Source: an uncultured Anaerotruncus sp. (GTDB lineage Bacteria; Bacillota; Clostridia; Oscillospirales; Ruminococcaceae). From it: a stretch of 14,545 nucleotides of DNA. Positions 1 to 7,694 of this stretch are shown here, piece after piece. The notes under the pieces are model-generated. The model did no database searches. It was not told the DNA's origin and was given only the letters and a program-made list of their open reading frames with translations. Position numbers and translations under genes: made by a program. The stretch is taken from positions 1-14,545 of the forward strand of contig NZ_CABUCJ010000060.1 of the NCBI RefSeq assembly GCF_902490045.1. Reading direction: 5' to 3'. Every line of letters starts with the position of its first letter. Within the stretch, counting starts at the first letter, position 1.

Positions 1-1440
1 CAGGCGGGCGAACCGGAACCCGCGCCGGAGCCGGAACCCCTGTCCGCGCCGGCGAGCGTCCCCGAGGCGGACGCGCCGACCCCCGAGAGCATCCCCGCCG
101 CCACGGCGGAGGCGGATCTGCCCCCGGCCGCCGCGTCCGCGGCCGTCCTTCCGGACGGCTTCAGTTTCACCGGCGAACCCGGTTCGGGGATATTCCTGTG
201 CGGCGGGGTGCGGGTAAACGGCGGCTCGGTTTACCGCTATTCCGACCAGGTGGCCGTGGGGAGCGACTGGGAGACGCCATACTATCTCCAAAAGCTCGCG
301 CCGGAACCCGCCGATGAGATCGGGGAACGCCTTTCCGACTTCGACATGCTGATCCTCGAGCTGGAGGACGACACGAAATACACCTACACCTTCCATACCG
401 AAGGGCTGGAGGTCACGAAATCGCTCCCTGCCGCCGACGCGGGGGAGCCGGCCCGCTACCGCGTCGACCCGGAGGCCTACGCCGAACTCCTCGAACTAGA
501 GCGGGCGCGCATGGAGGAGGGATTCTGGTTCCCGAGCTGGCTCAGGGTCATCCGCAAATCCCGTGTGACGGGGATTACCTTCCGCTCGTCGGACGGCGAA
601 AACGAAACCGCCTACCTGCCCGATAACGAGCGGTTCGGCTGGGCGCTGTCGGGGCTGGATATCTCGGTCAAGCCGGGCAGTGTGGAACGGGTCGGGACGG
701 AGAGCCGCCTCAGGGGGGCCGCGCGGATCGACATCGACTTTGCCACCGGCATCCATTACCGCGTCGAGGTGAACGAAGCCGCCCTGCTGGTCACGGCGAG
801 CGACATGGACTACGCGCTCCGTTACCCCCTCAAGCATGAGGACACGACGCTGCGGGAGCTGGACGACATCGCGGCGGGCAGGGTGCTCCCGCTGACCGGA
901 AAGCCGGTCGTCTACCTCTATCCCGAGCGGCCGACGGACGTGTCGGTGAAGGTGGATTACCGCGGGACCTTCAGCGAGACGATCCCCGCCTACCGGGACG
1001 GCTGGGAGGTCACCGCCCGTCCGGGCGGCGTCCTCGTGGACAAGGCGGACGGGAAGGCCTATCCTTACCTCTTCTGGGAGGGGAACGCGCCGGTCGATTG
1101 GGACTTCTCCGAGGGCTTCTGCGTGGCGGGCGCGGACACCGAACGGTTCCTGCGCGAAAAGCTCGCCCATCTGGGGCTGAACGCGGGGGAGATGGAAGAA
1201 TTCCTCGACTACTGGCTGCCGGAGATGCAGCAAAACGCCTGCAATCTCATCACCTTTTCCACAGAACAATACGAGCGGCTCGCCCCGATGGAGATCTCCC
1301 CCGCGCCCGACAGCCTGCTGCGGGTGCACATGGTCTACCGGGGACTGGACGCGCCGCGGCCCATCCGGGAGCAGAAGCTCGAGGGCGGCTTTGTCCGCCG
1401 GGGCTTCACCGTGGTGGAGTGGGGCGGCAGCCGCGCCTGA
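1..1440 (+). CDS. C-terminal part of a large envelope protein with KPVVYLYPE...VEWGG domain (5' truncated)
   Basis: The reading frame is open from the first base to TGA at 1438-1440, giving 479 visible residues with the true start outside the window. A GTG at 208 is not taken as the start because the same frame continues upstream and no ribosome site precedes it. Visible residues 1-50 are an Ala/Pro/Glu-rich low-complexity linker. About 55-300 form a mixed region containing a DDTKYTYTF stretch. From residue 301 the sequence KPVVYLYPE begins a conserved C-terminal domain (YLFWEG, FLDYWLP, PDSLLRVHM, ending VVEWGG) that I recognise from uncharacterised Firmicute proteins, sometimes attached to M56/BlaR1-like proteases. 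The linker resembles the one in the next gene, so the missing N-terminus may be a second M56 membrane protease; this is inference. It lies 27 bases upstream of the M56 gene and is probably co-transcribed with it. Confidence 0.8.
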   Translation, partial: QAGEPEPAPEPEPLSAPASVPEADAPTPESIPAATAEADLPPAAASAAVLPDGFSFTGEPGSGIFLCGGVRVNGGSVYRYSDQVAVGSDWETPYYLQKLAPEPADEIGERLSDFDMLILELEDDTKYTYTFHTEGLEVTKSLPAADAGEPARYRVDPEAYAELLELERARMEEGFWFPSWLRVIRKSRVTGITFRSSDGENETAYLPDNERFGWALSGLDISVKPGSVERVGTESRLRGAARIDIDFATGIHYRVEVNEAALLVTASDMDYALRYPLKHEDTTLRELDDIAAGRVLPLTGKPVVYLYPERPTDVSVKVDYRGTFSETIPAYRDGWEVTARPGGVLVDKADGKAYPYLFWEGNAPVDWDFSEGFCVAGADTERFLREKLAHLGLNAGEMEEFLDYWLPEMQQNACNLITFSTEQYERLAPMEISPAPDSLLRVHMVYRGLDAPRPIREQKLEGGFVRRGFTVVEWGGSRA

Positions 1441-1467
1441 AAAAAGCTGCTGCCGCGGGAGGAAGCT

Positions 1468-3840
1468 ATGGAAGACCTGTTTTTGCGCCTTGTGAATATG
1501 TCGCTGGCGGCCTCGGTGCTCGGCGCGGCGGTGCTGCTGCTGCGGGCGCTCCTCAAGGGGAGGCTGCCCCGCTGGACCTTCTGCCTGCTGTGGGGGCTCG
1601 TGCTCGTGCGGCTGCTGGCGCCCTTTTCGGTGCCCTCGCCGGTGAGCGCCTACAACGCCATCCCCGCCGCGCGCACCGTCGAGACGGGCGGGCGCGCCTC
1701 CCTCCGCTTCGTGGAGGACCCCGGCGCGGCAGTCGACTTCCCGACCCTGCAGATCCGGGAAGGGACAGGGTCGGACGCCCCCGCCGAACATCCGGTCGTC
1801 GCCCCGGCGAAGGTCCCGCTGACCACGATCCTGTCGGCCGTCTGGCTGTGCGGGGCGGTGCTCCTGCTCCTCTACAGCCTCTTCTGCTACCTCTACACGA
1901 TGCACCGCCTGCGGCGGGCGCGCCGGCTCCCGCACACCCCCGCGATCGATGAAATCTTCCGGCGGGTGGGGGTCCGGCCGGAACGGGTGCGGCTCTATGT
2001 GAGCGACCTCTTTCCAAGCCCGGTGGTCTGCGGGCTCATCCGTCCCCGGCTGGTGCTTTCGGGACTCGTGGAGGAGGAGGACGTGGCGCACGTCGTCACC
2101 CACGAGCTCACCCACATCCGGCGGCATGACAACCTCTGGAAGGCGCTGGCCACCCTCGCGCTCTACCTGCACTGGTTCAATCCGCTCGTCTGGATGTTCT
2201 ACCGCTGGTACGTCACCGACATGGAGGCGTCCTGCGACGAAGCGGTCGTGCGCCGCCCGGAAACCGACCGGAAGGCATACGCCTACAGCCTCGTGAATAT
2301 GGCGGAACGAAGCCGCAGCGCCTTTGCGGGAGGGTTTCTCGCGTTCGGGGAGTGCGCGCTCAAGGAAAGGGTCAAATCGATCATGCACGTCAGGAAAAAC
2401 ACGGTCATTATAACGATCATCGCGGTTGCGGTCGTCGCGGGACTCGCGGTCGTCTTTCTCACCAACCCGCAGGTTTCACCGGCGCAGGCCGCGCCATCCG
2501 CCCCGGACGCCGAATCCTCCGCGGCGGAGGTGCCCGGCGACGTGGCCGCGGACATGAAGCTCACCTACAGCGTGCTCGGCTCGCTGCGGGAGAAGGACGT
2601 GGCGGAGATGCGGGTCCGTTACGGGGAGTTCGGCGGCTCCCCCGAGGCGGAAATCCCGCCCGACGGCTACGGCGAGGTGATCGCGGGGCTTCAGGAGCTC
2701 ACCCTCGGCTGGGAGAGCACCGACCGGGAATCCGAGCCGGTCGAGATCGTGATCACGCGCAAGGACGGGAAACGGATCGCCGCTTCCCTGCGGGCGGACA
2801 GCATCCGCCTGAGCGGCACGGTGCCCAAGCTCGCGGACAAGAGCACGGTCTACGTCTATCAGGCTGACGTCTCCGCGCTCCGCGCCTACGCGATCGGGCT
2901 GCTCGCCCCCGAGGAGAGCGTGCCCGCCCCGATAGAGACCCCCGCCGAATCCGCCGCGCCGCAGCTTTCTTCCCCCGCCGCGCGGGAGGCGCGGACGGCC
3001 CCTCCTGCGGCGGACCTGCCGCCGCTCAACGGGGAGAACCCGCCCTGCCTGCGGATTCCCTACGGCGAGGTCATGGAGATGAACCTCATCGACCGGGAGA
3101 GCCGCACCTGCTGCGCGGTGACGGGCGAACGGCGCGACGCGGTGCTCGCGCGGCTCAATTCCCTGACCCCGCAGGAGGACCTTTCGGCCACGCCCGACGA
3201 AGCGGGCCTGCGGCTTTTGCAGGTTCGCCTGCTCGACGGCACGAAATACGATTTCTGGTGCCACAGCAACCTGCTGATGGAGGGGGAGACGCCGCTCGCC
3301 GACGCGTCCCGCCTGCGCGCGCTCTACGACATCTTCTATGAGATCGAGAAGGAGACCTACGGCGAAAACCGTGCCACCGCCGAGTGGCTGGGCTATATGA
3401 ACCCCTACCGCATCACGGAGATGGCGATTGACAATTGCACGGAGGACTCCCACGGGCGTTACCGCGCGCTGACCTCGGAGCGGCAGCGGGAGGCGATCAT
3501 GGAGGTCGCCGCGCTGCTCAAGGCGGTGACGGTCGAGCCCTCCTCCACCGAGACGCTCCCGCCGGGGGAGACGCGCGGCGATCCGGTCTTCCGGGTTGTG
3601 CTCAATTTTGAGGACGGCGTTGTGGAATACACGGTGTCGGTCTACCTCGACGGGTCGGTTGAAATTCTCGTCAGCAGCATCCCGGGCTACCATCTCGCCT
3701 ATGAGACCACCGGCGACGGAACGCTGGATGTGCTGGCCGACGCGCTTGCGAGGCGGGCGGCGTCCCCGCCGCCCGCGCGGGGAACTCCATCGGGCTCGTT
3801 ATCAGGACGGGGGAGGCCGTTTTGTCCTTCGAAATGGTAA
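1468..3840 (+). CDS. BlaR1-like M56 family membrane zinc metalloprotease with large extracytoplasmic sensor region
   Basis: 790 residues. The N-terminus is the usual BlaR1/MecR1 layout: hydrophobic helices at about 10-28, 37-53 and 124-144, then a cytoplasmic protease domain with HELTH at 212-216 (zinc and catalytic Glu213) and MEASCDEAVV at 252-261, whose Glu253 is the likely third zinc ligand. ALKERVKSIM near 297-306 leads into a last membrane helix at about 312-331. The remaining ~450 residues should lie outside the cell: a first domain at about 352-482, an Ala/Pro-rich linker at about 484-520 and a second domain at about 525-765. That second domain is homologous to the secreted protein encoded next (shared WLGYMNPYR, GLRLL, Y-x-x-WC). 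Family knowledge: these proteases sense a ligand outside and cleave a BlaI-type repressor inside. No blaI-like gene is visible and no penicillin-binding domain is seen, so the signal is unknown. The start has GGGAGGA 6 bases upstream. The last ~25 residues are a Pro/Ser/Arg tail over a GC hairpin and may not be a true part of the domain. Confidence 0.88.
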   Translation: MEDLFLRLVNMSLAASVLGAAVLLLRALLKGRLPRWTFCLLWGLVLVRLLAPFSVPSPVSAYNAIPAARTVETGGRASLRFVEDPGAAVDFPTLQIREGTGSDAPAEHPVVAPAKVPLTTILSAVWLCGAVLLLLYSLFCYLYTMHRLRRARRLPHTPAIDEIFRRVGVRPERVRLYVSDLFPSPVVCGLIRPRLVLSGLVEEEDVAHVVTHELTHIRRHDNLWKALATLALYLHWFNPLVWMFYRWYVTDMEASCDEAVVRRPETDRKAYAYSLVNMAERSRSAFAGGFLAFGECALKERVKSIMHVRKNTVIITIIAVAVVAGLAVVFLTNPQVSPAQAAPSAPDAESSAAEVPGDVAADMKLTYSVLGSLREKDVAEMRVRYGEFGGSPEAEIPPDGYGEVIAGLQELTLGWESTDRESEPVEIVITRKDGKRIAASLRADSIRLSGTVPKLADKSTVYVYQADVSALRAYAIGLLAPEESVPAPIETPAESAAPQLSSPAAREARTAPPAADLPPLNGENPPCLRIPYGEVMEMNLIDRESRTCCAVTGERRDAVLARLNSLTPQEDLSATPDEAGLRLLQVRLLDGTKYDFWCHSNLLMEGETPLADASRLRALYDIFYEIEKETYGENRATAEWLGYMNPYRITEMAIDNCTEDSHGRYRALTSERQREAIMEVAALLKAVTVEPSSTETLPPGETRGDPVFRVVLNFEDGVVEYTVSVYLDGSVEILVSSIPGYHLAYETTGDGTLDVLADALARRAASPPPARGTPSGSLSGRGRPFCPSKW
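3753..3776 (+). other. GC-rich hairpin inside the 3' end of the M56 gene
   Basis: Perfect inverted repeat: GCGGGCGGCG at 3753-3762 and CGCCGCCCGC at 3767-3776, loop TCCC. No T run follows, so it is not a typical intrinsic terminator. It lies where the recognisable C-terminal domain ends and a low-complexity tail begins. It could be a decayed terminator or an RNA stability element; its role is inference. Confidence 0.55.
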
Positions 3841-3850
3841 ATTATATAAA
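3822..3850 (+). promoter_or_regulatory. Sigma-A-type promoter of the secreted sensor-domain protein
   Basis: TTGTCC (3822-3827) and TATAAA (3845-3850) are separated by exactly 17 bases and followed by an AT-rich leader, in contrast to the GC-rich surroundings. The -35 overlaps the last codons of the M56 gene, so the secreted protein can be expressed separately from the protease. TATAAA matches the -10 consensus at five of six bases, TTGTCC the -35 at four of six. Confidence 0.65.
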
Positions 3851-3889
3851 ATTAGTAATATTTTTACATTTAAGAAAGAAGGCGTCACC

Positions 3890-4747
3890 ATGTTAAAACA
3901 TTTCAAATCCACCTTCGCGTCCCTGCTCGCGGCCGCGCTGCTCGTCACCGCCCTTGCAGTCCCCACGCTCGCCGCCGACAAAACAATCCCGAAGGATCGG
4001 AGCTTCAACCACGATATCGACCAGGTGCAGGACGTCCAGGTCATCAACCGCGAGCTGCACGCCAGTTACGCCGTTACGAACCCGAACGACCGAACCGCGG
4101 TCATCAGCGCGCTGAACGCGCTCACCGTCGCGCCCATGAAGGCGGAGCGCGGCGAGGAGGACGGCCTGCGGCTGCTGACCGTGCTGATGGAAAACGGCGA
4201 CCGCTATAACTACTGGTGCTATGCGGACGGCGTCCTCCAGTCGGACGGCTGGCAGGCGGACGGAAAACAGCTCGCCCCCCTCTACGACGTGATGACCCGC
4301 TGCCAGCAGAACTACCCGGCGAACATCGAATGGCTCGGCTACATGAACCCTTACCGCGTCACGAAGGTGGAGCTTTCGGGGGCCGTATTGGCCGGCGACG
4401 TGTTCACAAAGGGAAACGCATCCTTCGATTCCTCCGTGTCCCAGGAGCAGCGCGACAAAATCCTCGACCTCTGCGCCAGGCTGAAAAACGTCAAGGTCGG
4501 CACCGTGCAGCGGTTCAACGGGGACGAGATGGAAAAGGTGCGGTCCTATAACAACTACCAGATTTCCATGAGCTTTGAGGAGGGCAGGGAGGACTATTAC
4601 ACGCTCCAGATCCCGAACCGTTTCCTCGACGAGAAGGGCGAAATCTGGATCTCGGTGGACAGCATCGGCTACGACCTCTGCTACACCGCCAGCGACGCGG
4701 CGCTCCTGAAGGAGCTGACCGACACGCTCGATACGCTCCTCCAATAA
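3890..4747 (+). CDS. Secreted protein homologous to the sensor domain of the adjacent M56 protease
   Basis: 285 residues from ATG at 3890, with AAGAAGG-like ribosome site about 7 bases upstream. The frame is open further upstream, but the promoter at 3822-3850, the ribosome site and the signal peptide all fix this start. Residues 1-29 are a signal peptide: MLKHFK charged end, a hydrophobic core, and a cleavage site around TLA-A (28-29). There is no lipobox or anchor, so it is likely released or held at the surface. Residues about 67-283 align with the last ~240 residues of the M56 protein just upstream: GLRLL (92-96), YNYWC (106-110), EWLGYMNPYR (147-156), and a matching order of flanking elements. 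I know of no function for this domain. Position and homology suggest a soluble partner, decoy or ligand-binding copy of the protease sensor domain. A strong hairpin terminator begins 5 bases after the stop. Confidence 0.85.
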   Translation: MLKHFKSTFASLLAAALLVTALAVPTLAADKTIPKDRSFNHDIDQVQDVQVINRELHASYAVTNPNDRTAVISALNALTVAPMKAERGEEDGLRLLTVLMENGDRYNYWCYADGVLQSDGWQADGKQLAPLYDVMTRCQQNYPANIEWLGYMNPYRVTKVELSGAVLAGDVFTKGNASFDSSVSQEQRDKILDLCARLKNVKVGTVQRFNGDEMEKVRSYNNYQISMSFEEGREDYYTLQIPNRFLDEKGEIWISVDSIGYDLCYTASDAALLKELTDTLDTLLQ

Positions 4748-4752
4748 GTTTT

Positions 4753-4785
4753 CGCAAAAGCCCCGCCAACGGCGGGGCTTTTGCG
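4753..4785 (+). terminator. Intrinsic terminator after the secreted protein gene
   Basis: Perfect 15-base-pair stem (4753-4767 with 4771-4785, CGCAAAAGCCCCGCC on the left) closed by a three-base AAC loop. The A and T runs are within the stem ends, so it may work on both strands. Confidence 0.88.
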
Positions 4786-4801
4786 CATTATCACGCGGAA
4801 C

Positions 4802-4830
4802 TTCACTTTCCCGCAAAATCCGGGTAGAAT
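4802..4830 (+). promoter_or_regulatory. Probable promoter of the YitT-family gene
   Basis: TTCACT (4802-4807, four of six matches to TTGACA) lies 17 bases from TAGAAT (4825-4830, five of six matches to TATAAT). It falls between a terminator and the gene at 4861, so a promoter is required somewhere here. Confidence 0.55.
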
Positions 4831-4860
4831 AATACGGTACGGATGAAAGGGGGAAGCGCC

Positions 4861-5784
4861 ATGTGGAGGGCGAAGAGCGCCAGGGGGGAACGGCTGACCG
4901 ACCTTGCCTTTTTCGCGGCGGGCAGCCTGCTTTACGGGGTTTCTGTCAATATGTTCACCGCGCCAAACCATATCGCGCCGGGCGGGCTGACGGGCCTTTC
5001 GACCCTGGTCAACTACCTGTTCGGCACGCCGATCGGGACGGTGATCTTTCTGATGAATATCCCGCTGTTCGTGTGGGCGATATCCTCGGTGGGCTACAAG
5101 CTCGTGGTCAAGACGGTGGCGGCAACGCTGCTCTCCTCGGCGGCCATCGACCTGATGAGCTTCGTCATCGAGCCCTATCTCGGCAACGAAATCCTCGCGG
5201 CGGTGTTCGGCGGGGTGGCGGAGGGCTTCGCGCTCTCGCTCATCTTCATGCGCGGCGGCACGACGGGCGGCACCGACCTGATCGCGCGCCTGCTCGGGCG
5301 GCGCTTCCGCCATATCTCGATGGCAAAGCTCATGATGTGCATCGACATCCTCATCGTCGCGCTGTCGGGGATCGTCTACCGCAGCCTGGAGAGCGCGATG
5401 TACGCGCTGATCGTCATCTTCGTCGCGACCAAGCTGATCGATACGGTGCTCTACGGCACCGACGTGGGCACTGGAAAGATGCTCTACATCATCTCGGACA
5501 AAAACGAGGAGATCGCGCGCCAGATCCTCGGCGACCTCGACCGCGGGGTGACCTTCCTCAAATCGCGGGGCGGCTACAGCGGCCGGGAAGGGGAGCTGCT
5601 CCTCTGCGCGGTGCGCCGCTACGAGGTGTGCAAGGCGGGCGACATTGTGCGGTCGATCGACCCGAACGCGTTTGTGATCGTGGGGGACGCGGGCGAGATT
5701 TCGGGGGAGGGCTTCCGGGAGCACGCGCCGTCCGACCTGACGCTGGCCGATCTGCTCCGCCGGGCGCGCGGGAAAAAGACATAG
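4861..5784 (+). CDS. YitT family membrane protein (YitT/DUF161 plus DUF2179)
   Basis: 307 residues, usual family length about 280-300. ATG at 4861 is chosen because AAAGGGGG lies about 8 bases before it. An in-frame ATG at 4843 has no ribosome site and only adds six residues. The N-terminal two-thirds are hydrophobic with about five membrane helices (roughly residues 10-32, 45-68, 75-95, 100-125, 155-190). They carry family features such as NMFTAPNHIAPGGLTGLS near 29-46 and FMRGGTTGGTDLIARLL near 130-146. From about 229 a soluble C-terminal DUF2179 domain follows (GVTFLKSRGGYSGREGELLLC), likely cytoplasmic. The biochemical function of the family is not firmly established. The gene is a single unit between its own promoter and terminator. 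Confidence 0.92.
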   Translation: MWRAKSARGERLTDLAFFAAGSLLYGVSVNMFTAPNHIAPGGLTGLSTLVNYLFGTPIGTVIFLMNIPLFVWAISSVGYKLVVKTVAATLLSSAAIDLMSFVIEPYLGNEILAAVFGGVAEGFALSLIFMRGGTTGGTDLIARLLGRRFRHISMAKLMMCIDILIVALSGIVYRSLESAMYALIVIFVATKLIDTVLYGTDVGTGKMLYIISDKNEEIARQILGDLDRGVTFLKSRGGYSGREGELLLCAVRRYEVCKAGDIVRSIDPNAFVIVGDAGEISGEGFREHAPSDLTLADLLRRARGKKT

Positions 5785-5785
5785 C

Positions 5786-5815
5786 AAAAAGGGGCGCCCG
5801 CGGGCGTCCCTTTTT
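5786..5815 (+). terminator. Intrinsic terminator after the YitT gene
   Basis: A 30-base near-perfect palindrome: five A, GGGGCGCCCG, CGGGCGTCCC, five T. There is one G-T wobble (5794/5807). It starts 1 base after the TAG stop. The T run on one side and A run on the other suggest bidirectional action. Confidence 0.88.
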
Positions 5816-5872
5816 GATCCGGTCGTTTTTTTCGTTCGGGGCCTGCCGCTTTTCCCGTCCCCCGGGAGGCCC

Positions 5873-5901
5873 TTGCAACGGAAGCCGGGACATGTTACAC
5901 T
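5873..5901 (+). promoter_or_regulatory. Extended -10 promoter of the zinc-ribbon membrane protein gene
   Basis: TTGCAA (5873-5878) and TACACT (5896-5901) are 17 bases apart, with a TG at 5893-5894 making an extended -10 (TGTTACACT). Transcription would start near 5908, which supports the ATG at 5939 as the start and rules out the in-frame TTG at 5873. Confidence 0.65.
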
Positions 5902-5938
5902 GCGGAGTGGAATGACAACCGGAAAGGATGATCACCGG

Positions 5939-6331
5939 ATGGATTGGTTTCGGCGGATGATGCCGGGCAGGCGGGGGCTCGACGGGCTGGGCTGGGCGCT
6001 GCTGGCAGGCGCGGCGGTTTCGATGCTTCTGCGCCGCGCGACGGGTTTTCGGCTCTTCTGGACGCTGGCGTTTGTGCTGCTGGCGGTCTTTTTCCTGCGC
6101 TTTTTCTCGCGGGACGCGGGGCGCCGCTACGAGGAGAACCGCCGCTTCATGGCGCTGTGGCAGCCGCTGGCGCGCCGCTTCGCCTCCTGGGGGGACGCCC
6201 TGAGGGACGCGCGGACCCACCGGCGCTTCCGCTGCCCCTCCTGCGGACAGAAGATGCGGGTGCCGCGCGGGAAGGGGAAGATCTGCATCACCTGTCCGCG
6301 CTGCCGGGCGGAGTTCATCCGGCGGACGTGA
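5939..6331 (+). CDS. Small membrane protein with C-terminal zinc ribbon
   Basis: 130 residues from ATG at 5939, with GGAAAGGA ending 10 bases upstream. An in-frame ATG at 5912 would lie only a few bases from the predicted transcript start and lacks a ribosome site. A basic N-terminus (RRMMPGRRG) precedes two hydrophobic segments at about 15-32 and 38-57. An Arg-rich soluble stretch follows, then a zinc ribbon at the end: CPSC at 99-102 and CPRC at 119-122, with an extra Cys at 116. The layout predicts a membrane-anchored, cytoplasmic zinc ribbon that binds a partner or nucleic acid; that is inference. I do not recognise a named family. It has its own promoter, and another promoter-like element lies between it and the next gene. 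Confidence 0.75.
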   Translation: MDWFRRMMPGRRGLDGLGWALLAGAAVSMLLRRATGFRLFWTLAFVLLAVFFLRFFSRDAGRRYEENRRFMALWQPLARRFASWGDALRDARTHRRFRCPSCGQKMRVPRGKGKICITCPRCRAEFIRRT

Positions 6332-6351
6332 AAATTTACAGAATATTCGCC

Positions 6352-6378
6352 TTTCCACCGGCATGGGTATGTTAAAAT
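6352..6378 (+). promoter_or_regulatory. Probable extended -10 promoter of the DUF1576-like operon
   Basis: TAAAAT at 6373-6378 (five of six matches) is preceded by TG at 6370-6371, giving TGTTAAAAT. The best -35 is TTTCCA at 6352-6357, but its spacing is only 15 bases, so the element would rely on the extended -10. The same TATG/CATGTTA pattern is seen in the promoter of the preceding gene. Confidence 0.5.
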
Positions 6379-6411
6379 GGATCGAGACACCGGAGATGGA
6401 GGGAGAAGGGT

Positions 6412-7680
6412 TTGGACCGATTGCTGACCTATCACCCGGAGCGGCAGGGACGTTACCTCTTTTGGGCGATGACGGCCTTTGCGCTGGCGCTGATCGGCTT
6501 CGGGCTGCTGTGGGACACGCCCGCGGGCATCGTATCGGGCATCTGGAAAATCATCCGCACCCAGGCGGGGCTGATCACCGACTCGATCAGCGTCGGCGGC
6601 ATGGGGGCCGCGTTTGTCAACGCGGGCCTGGTGACGCTGCTGTCGATCGGCATCCTGCGCGCCGTGAAGATAAGCTTTTCGGGCATCAGCGTGGCGAGCC
6701 TCTTTCTGATGGCCGGGTTCTCCCTCTTCGGCAAGGATGTCTGGAACATCTTCCCGATTATTTTCGGCGGGTGGCTCTATTCCCGCTACAGGAAGGAACA
6801 CTTCGGCCGCTACGTCTACATCTCCCTCTTCGGCACGGCGCTCGCGCCCGTCGTCTCGGAGATCGTCACCGTCGGCCGCGAACGGGACAAGCTGCTCTGG
6901 TACCTGCTCGGGATCGGCATCGGCGTGGTCATCGGCTTTCTGCTGCCCGCCGTCGCCTCCTTCACGCTGCGGGTGCACCAGGGCTACAACCTCTATAACG
7001 TCGGCTTTACGGCGGGGCTGGTCGGCATGGTGCTCGCCTCCTTTTTCAAATCCTTCGGGCACACCTTCGAAGCGCGCCTCGCGTGGAGCACCGGCAACAA
7101 CCTGCCGCTCGCCGTCTTTTTGTTCGGGCTGTTCGCCCTGATGGTGCTGGCGGGCTTCTGCTGGAACGGGCGCAGCTTCCGGAACGTCGCGCGCATCACC
7201 CGCCATTCGGGCCGCCTCGTGGCCGATTTCGTCCAGCTCGACGGCCTGCCCGTGACGCTGATCAACATGGGGATCATCGGCGCGGCCGCCGCCGTCTATG
7301 TGCTGGCGGTGGGCGGCGACCTCAACGGCCCGACGATCGGAGGCGTCTTTACGATCTGCGGGTTCGGCGCGTTCGGCAAGCATCTGAAGAACATCACCCC
7401 CGTCGTGCTCGGCGTGGTGCTCAGCTCCTTTTTCATGGTGTGGTCGCTGCGCGACCCCAACGTCCTGCTGGCGGCGCTCTTCGCGACGGGGCTCGCGCCC
7501 ATCGCGGGGCAGTTCGGCTGGAAGTGGGGGATCGCCGCGGGCGTGATCCACGCCTCGGTGGTGCTCAACACCGGCTTCCTGCACGGGGGGCTCAATCTCT
7601 ACAACAACGGTTTTTCGGCGGGGCTCGTGTGCATCGTGCTGGTGCCGCTCATCGAGGCGCTGCGCCGGGACCGGGAATAA
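6412..7680 (+). CDS. Polytopic membrane protein of two internal repeats, DUF1576-like
   Basis: 422 residues starting at TTG 6412, fixed by GGAGGG at 6398-6403, 8 bases upstream. It is hydrophobic throughout, with about ten or more membrane segments. Two halves repeat each other: residues 188-215 (HQGYNLYNVGFTAGLV) match 390-417 (HGGLNLYNNGFSAGLV) about 202 residues later. Each of these is preceded by a matching series, FGKDVWNIFPIIFGG in the first half and FGKHLKNITPVVLGV in the second, and by the related TALAPVVSEI and TGLAPIAGQF. This repeat, the length and the motifs fit the DUF1576 family, which has no known function that I can name. The inverted or tandem two-fold layout is typical of transporters and channels, so a transport role is a reasonable inference only. 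The next gene starts 14 bases after its stop, indicating a two-gene unit. Confidence 0.8.
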   Translation: MDRLLTYHPERQGRYLFWAMTAFALALIGFGLLWDTPAGIVSGIWKIIRTQAGLITDSISVGGMGAAFVNAGLVTLLSIGILRAVKISFSGISVASLFLMAGFSLFGKDVWNIFPIIFGGWLYSRYRKEHFGRYVYISLFGTALAPVVSEIVTVGRERDKLLWYLLGIGIGVVIGFLLPAVASFTLRVHQGYNLYNVGFTAGLVGMVLASFFKSFGHTFEARLAWSTGNNLPLAVFLFGLFALMVLAGFCWNGRSFRNVARITRHSGRLVADFVQLDGLPVTLINMGIIGAAAAVYVLAVGGDLNGPTIGGVFTICGFGAFGKHLKNITPVVLGVVLSSFFMVWSLRDPNVLLAALFATGLAPIAGQFGWKWGIAAGVIHASVVLNTGFLHGGLNLYNNGFSAGLVCIVLVPLIEALRRDRE

Positions 7681-7694
7681 CAGGGGGAATCGAT

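Noticed and set aside
496..2388. Very long open frame on the minus strand, and similar ones at 2476-3693, 4681-5787, 6127-7584, 8278-9543, 10024-11280, 11184-12872 and 13035-14291
   Set aside because: They lie opposite well-supported genes, are rich in Arg/Gly/His/Pro, lack ribosome sites and known motifs, and arise from high GC at third codon positions.
3596..3889. N-terminal extension of the secreted protein into the M56 gene
   Set aside because: The signal peptide, ribosome site and promoter at 3822-3850 place the start at 3890; the extension overlaps conserved M56 coding sequence.
4843..4860. Earlier ATG for the YitT gene
   Set aside because: It lacks a ribosome site, while AAAGGGGG precedes the ATG at 4861 at correct spacing.
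5873..5938. Earlier TTG or ATG starts for the zinc-ribbon protein
   Set aside because: The TTG is the promoter -35 hexamer, and the ATG at 5912 lies almost at the transcript start without a ribosome site.
7083..7694. Long upstream extension of the 117-residue protein
   Set aside because: It overlaps the DUF1576-like gene in another frame; ATG at 7695 has a good ribosome site.
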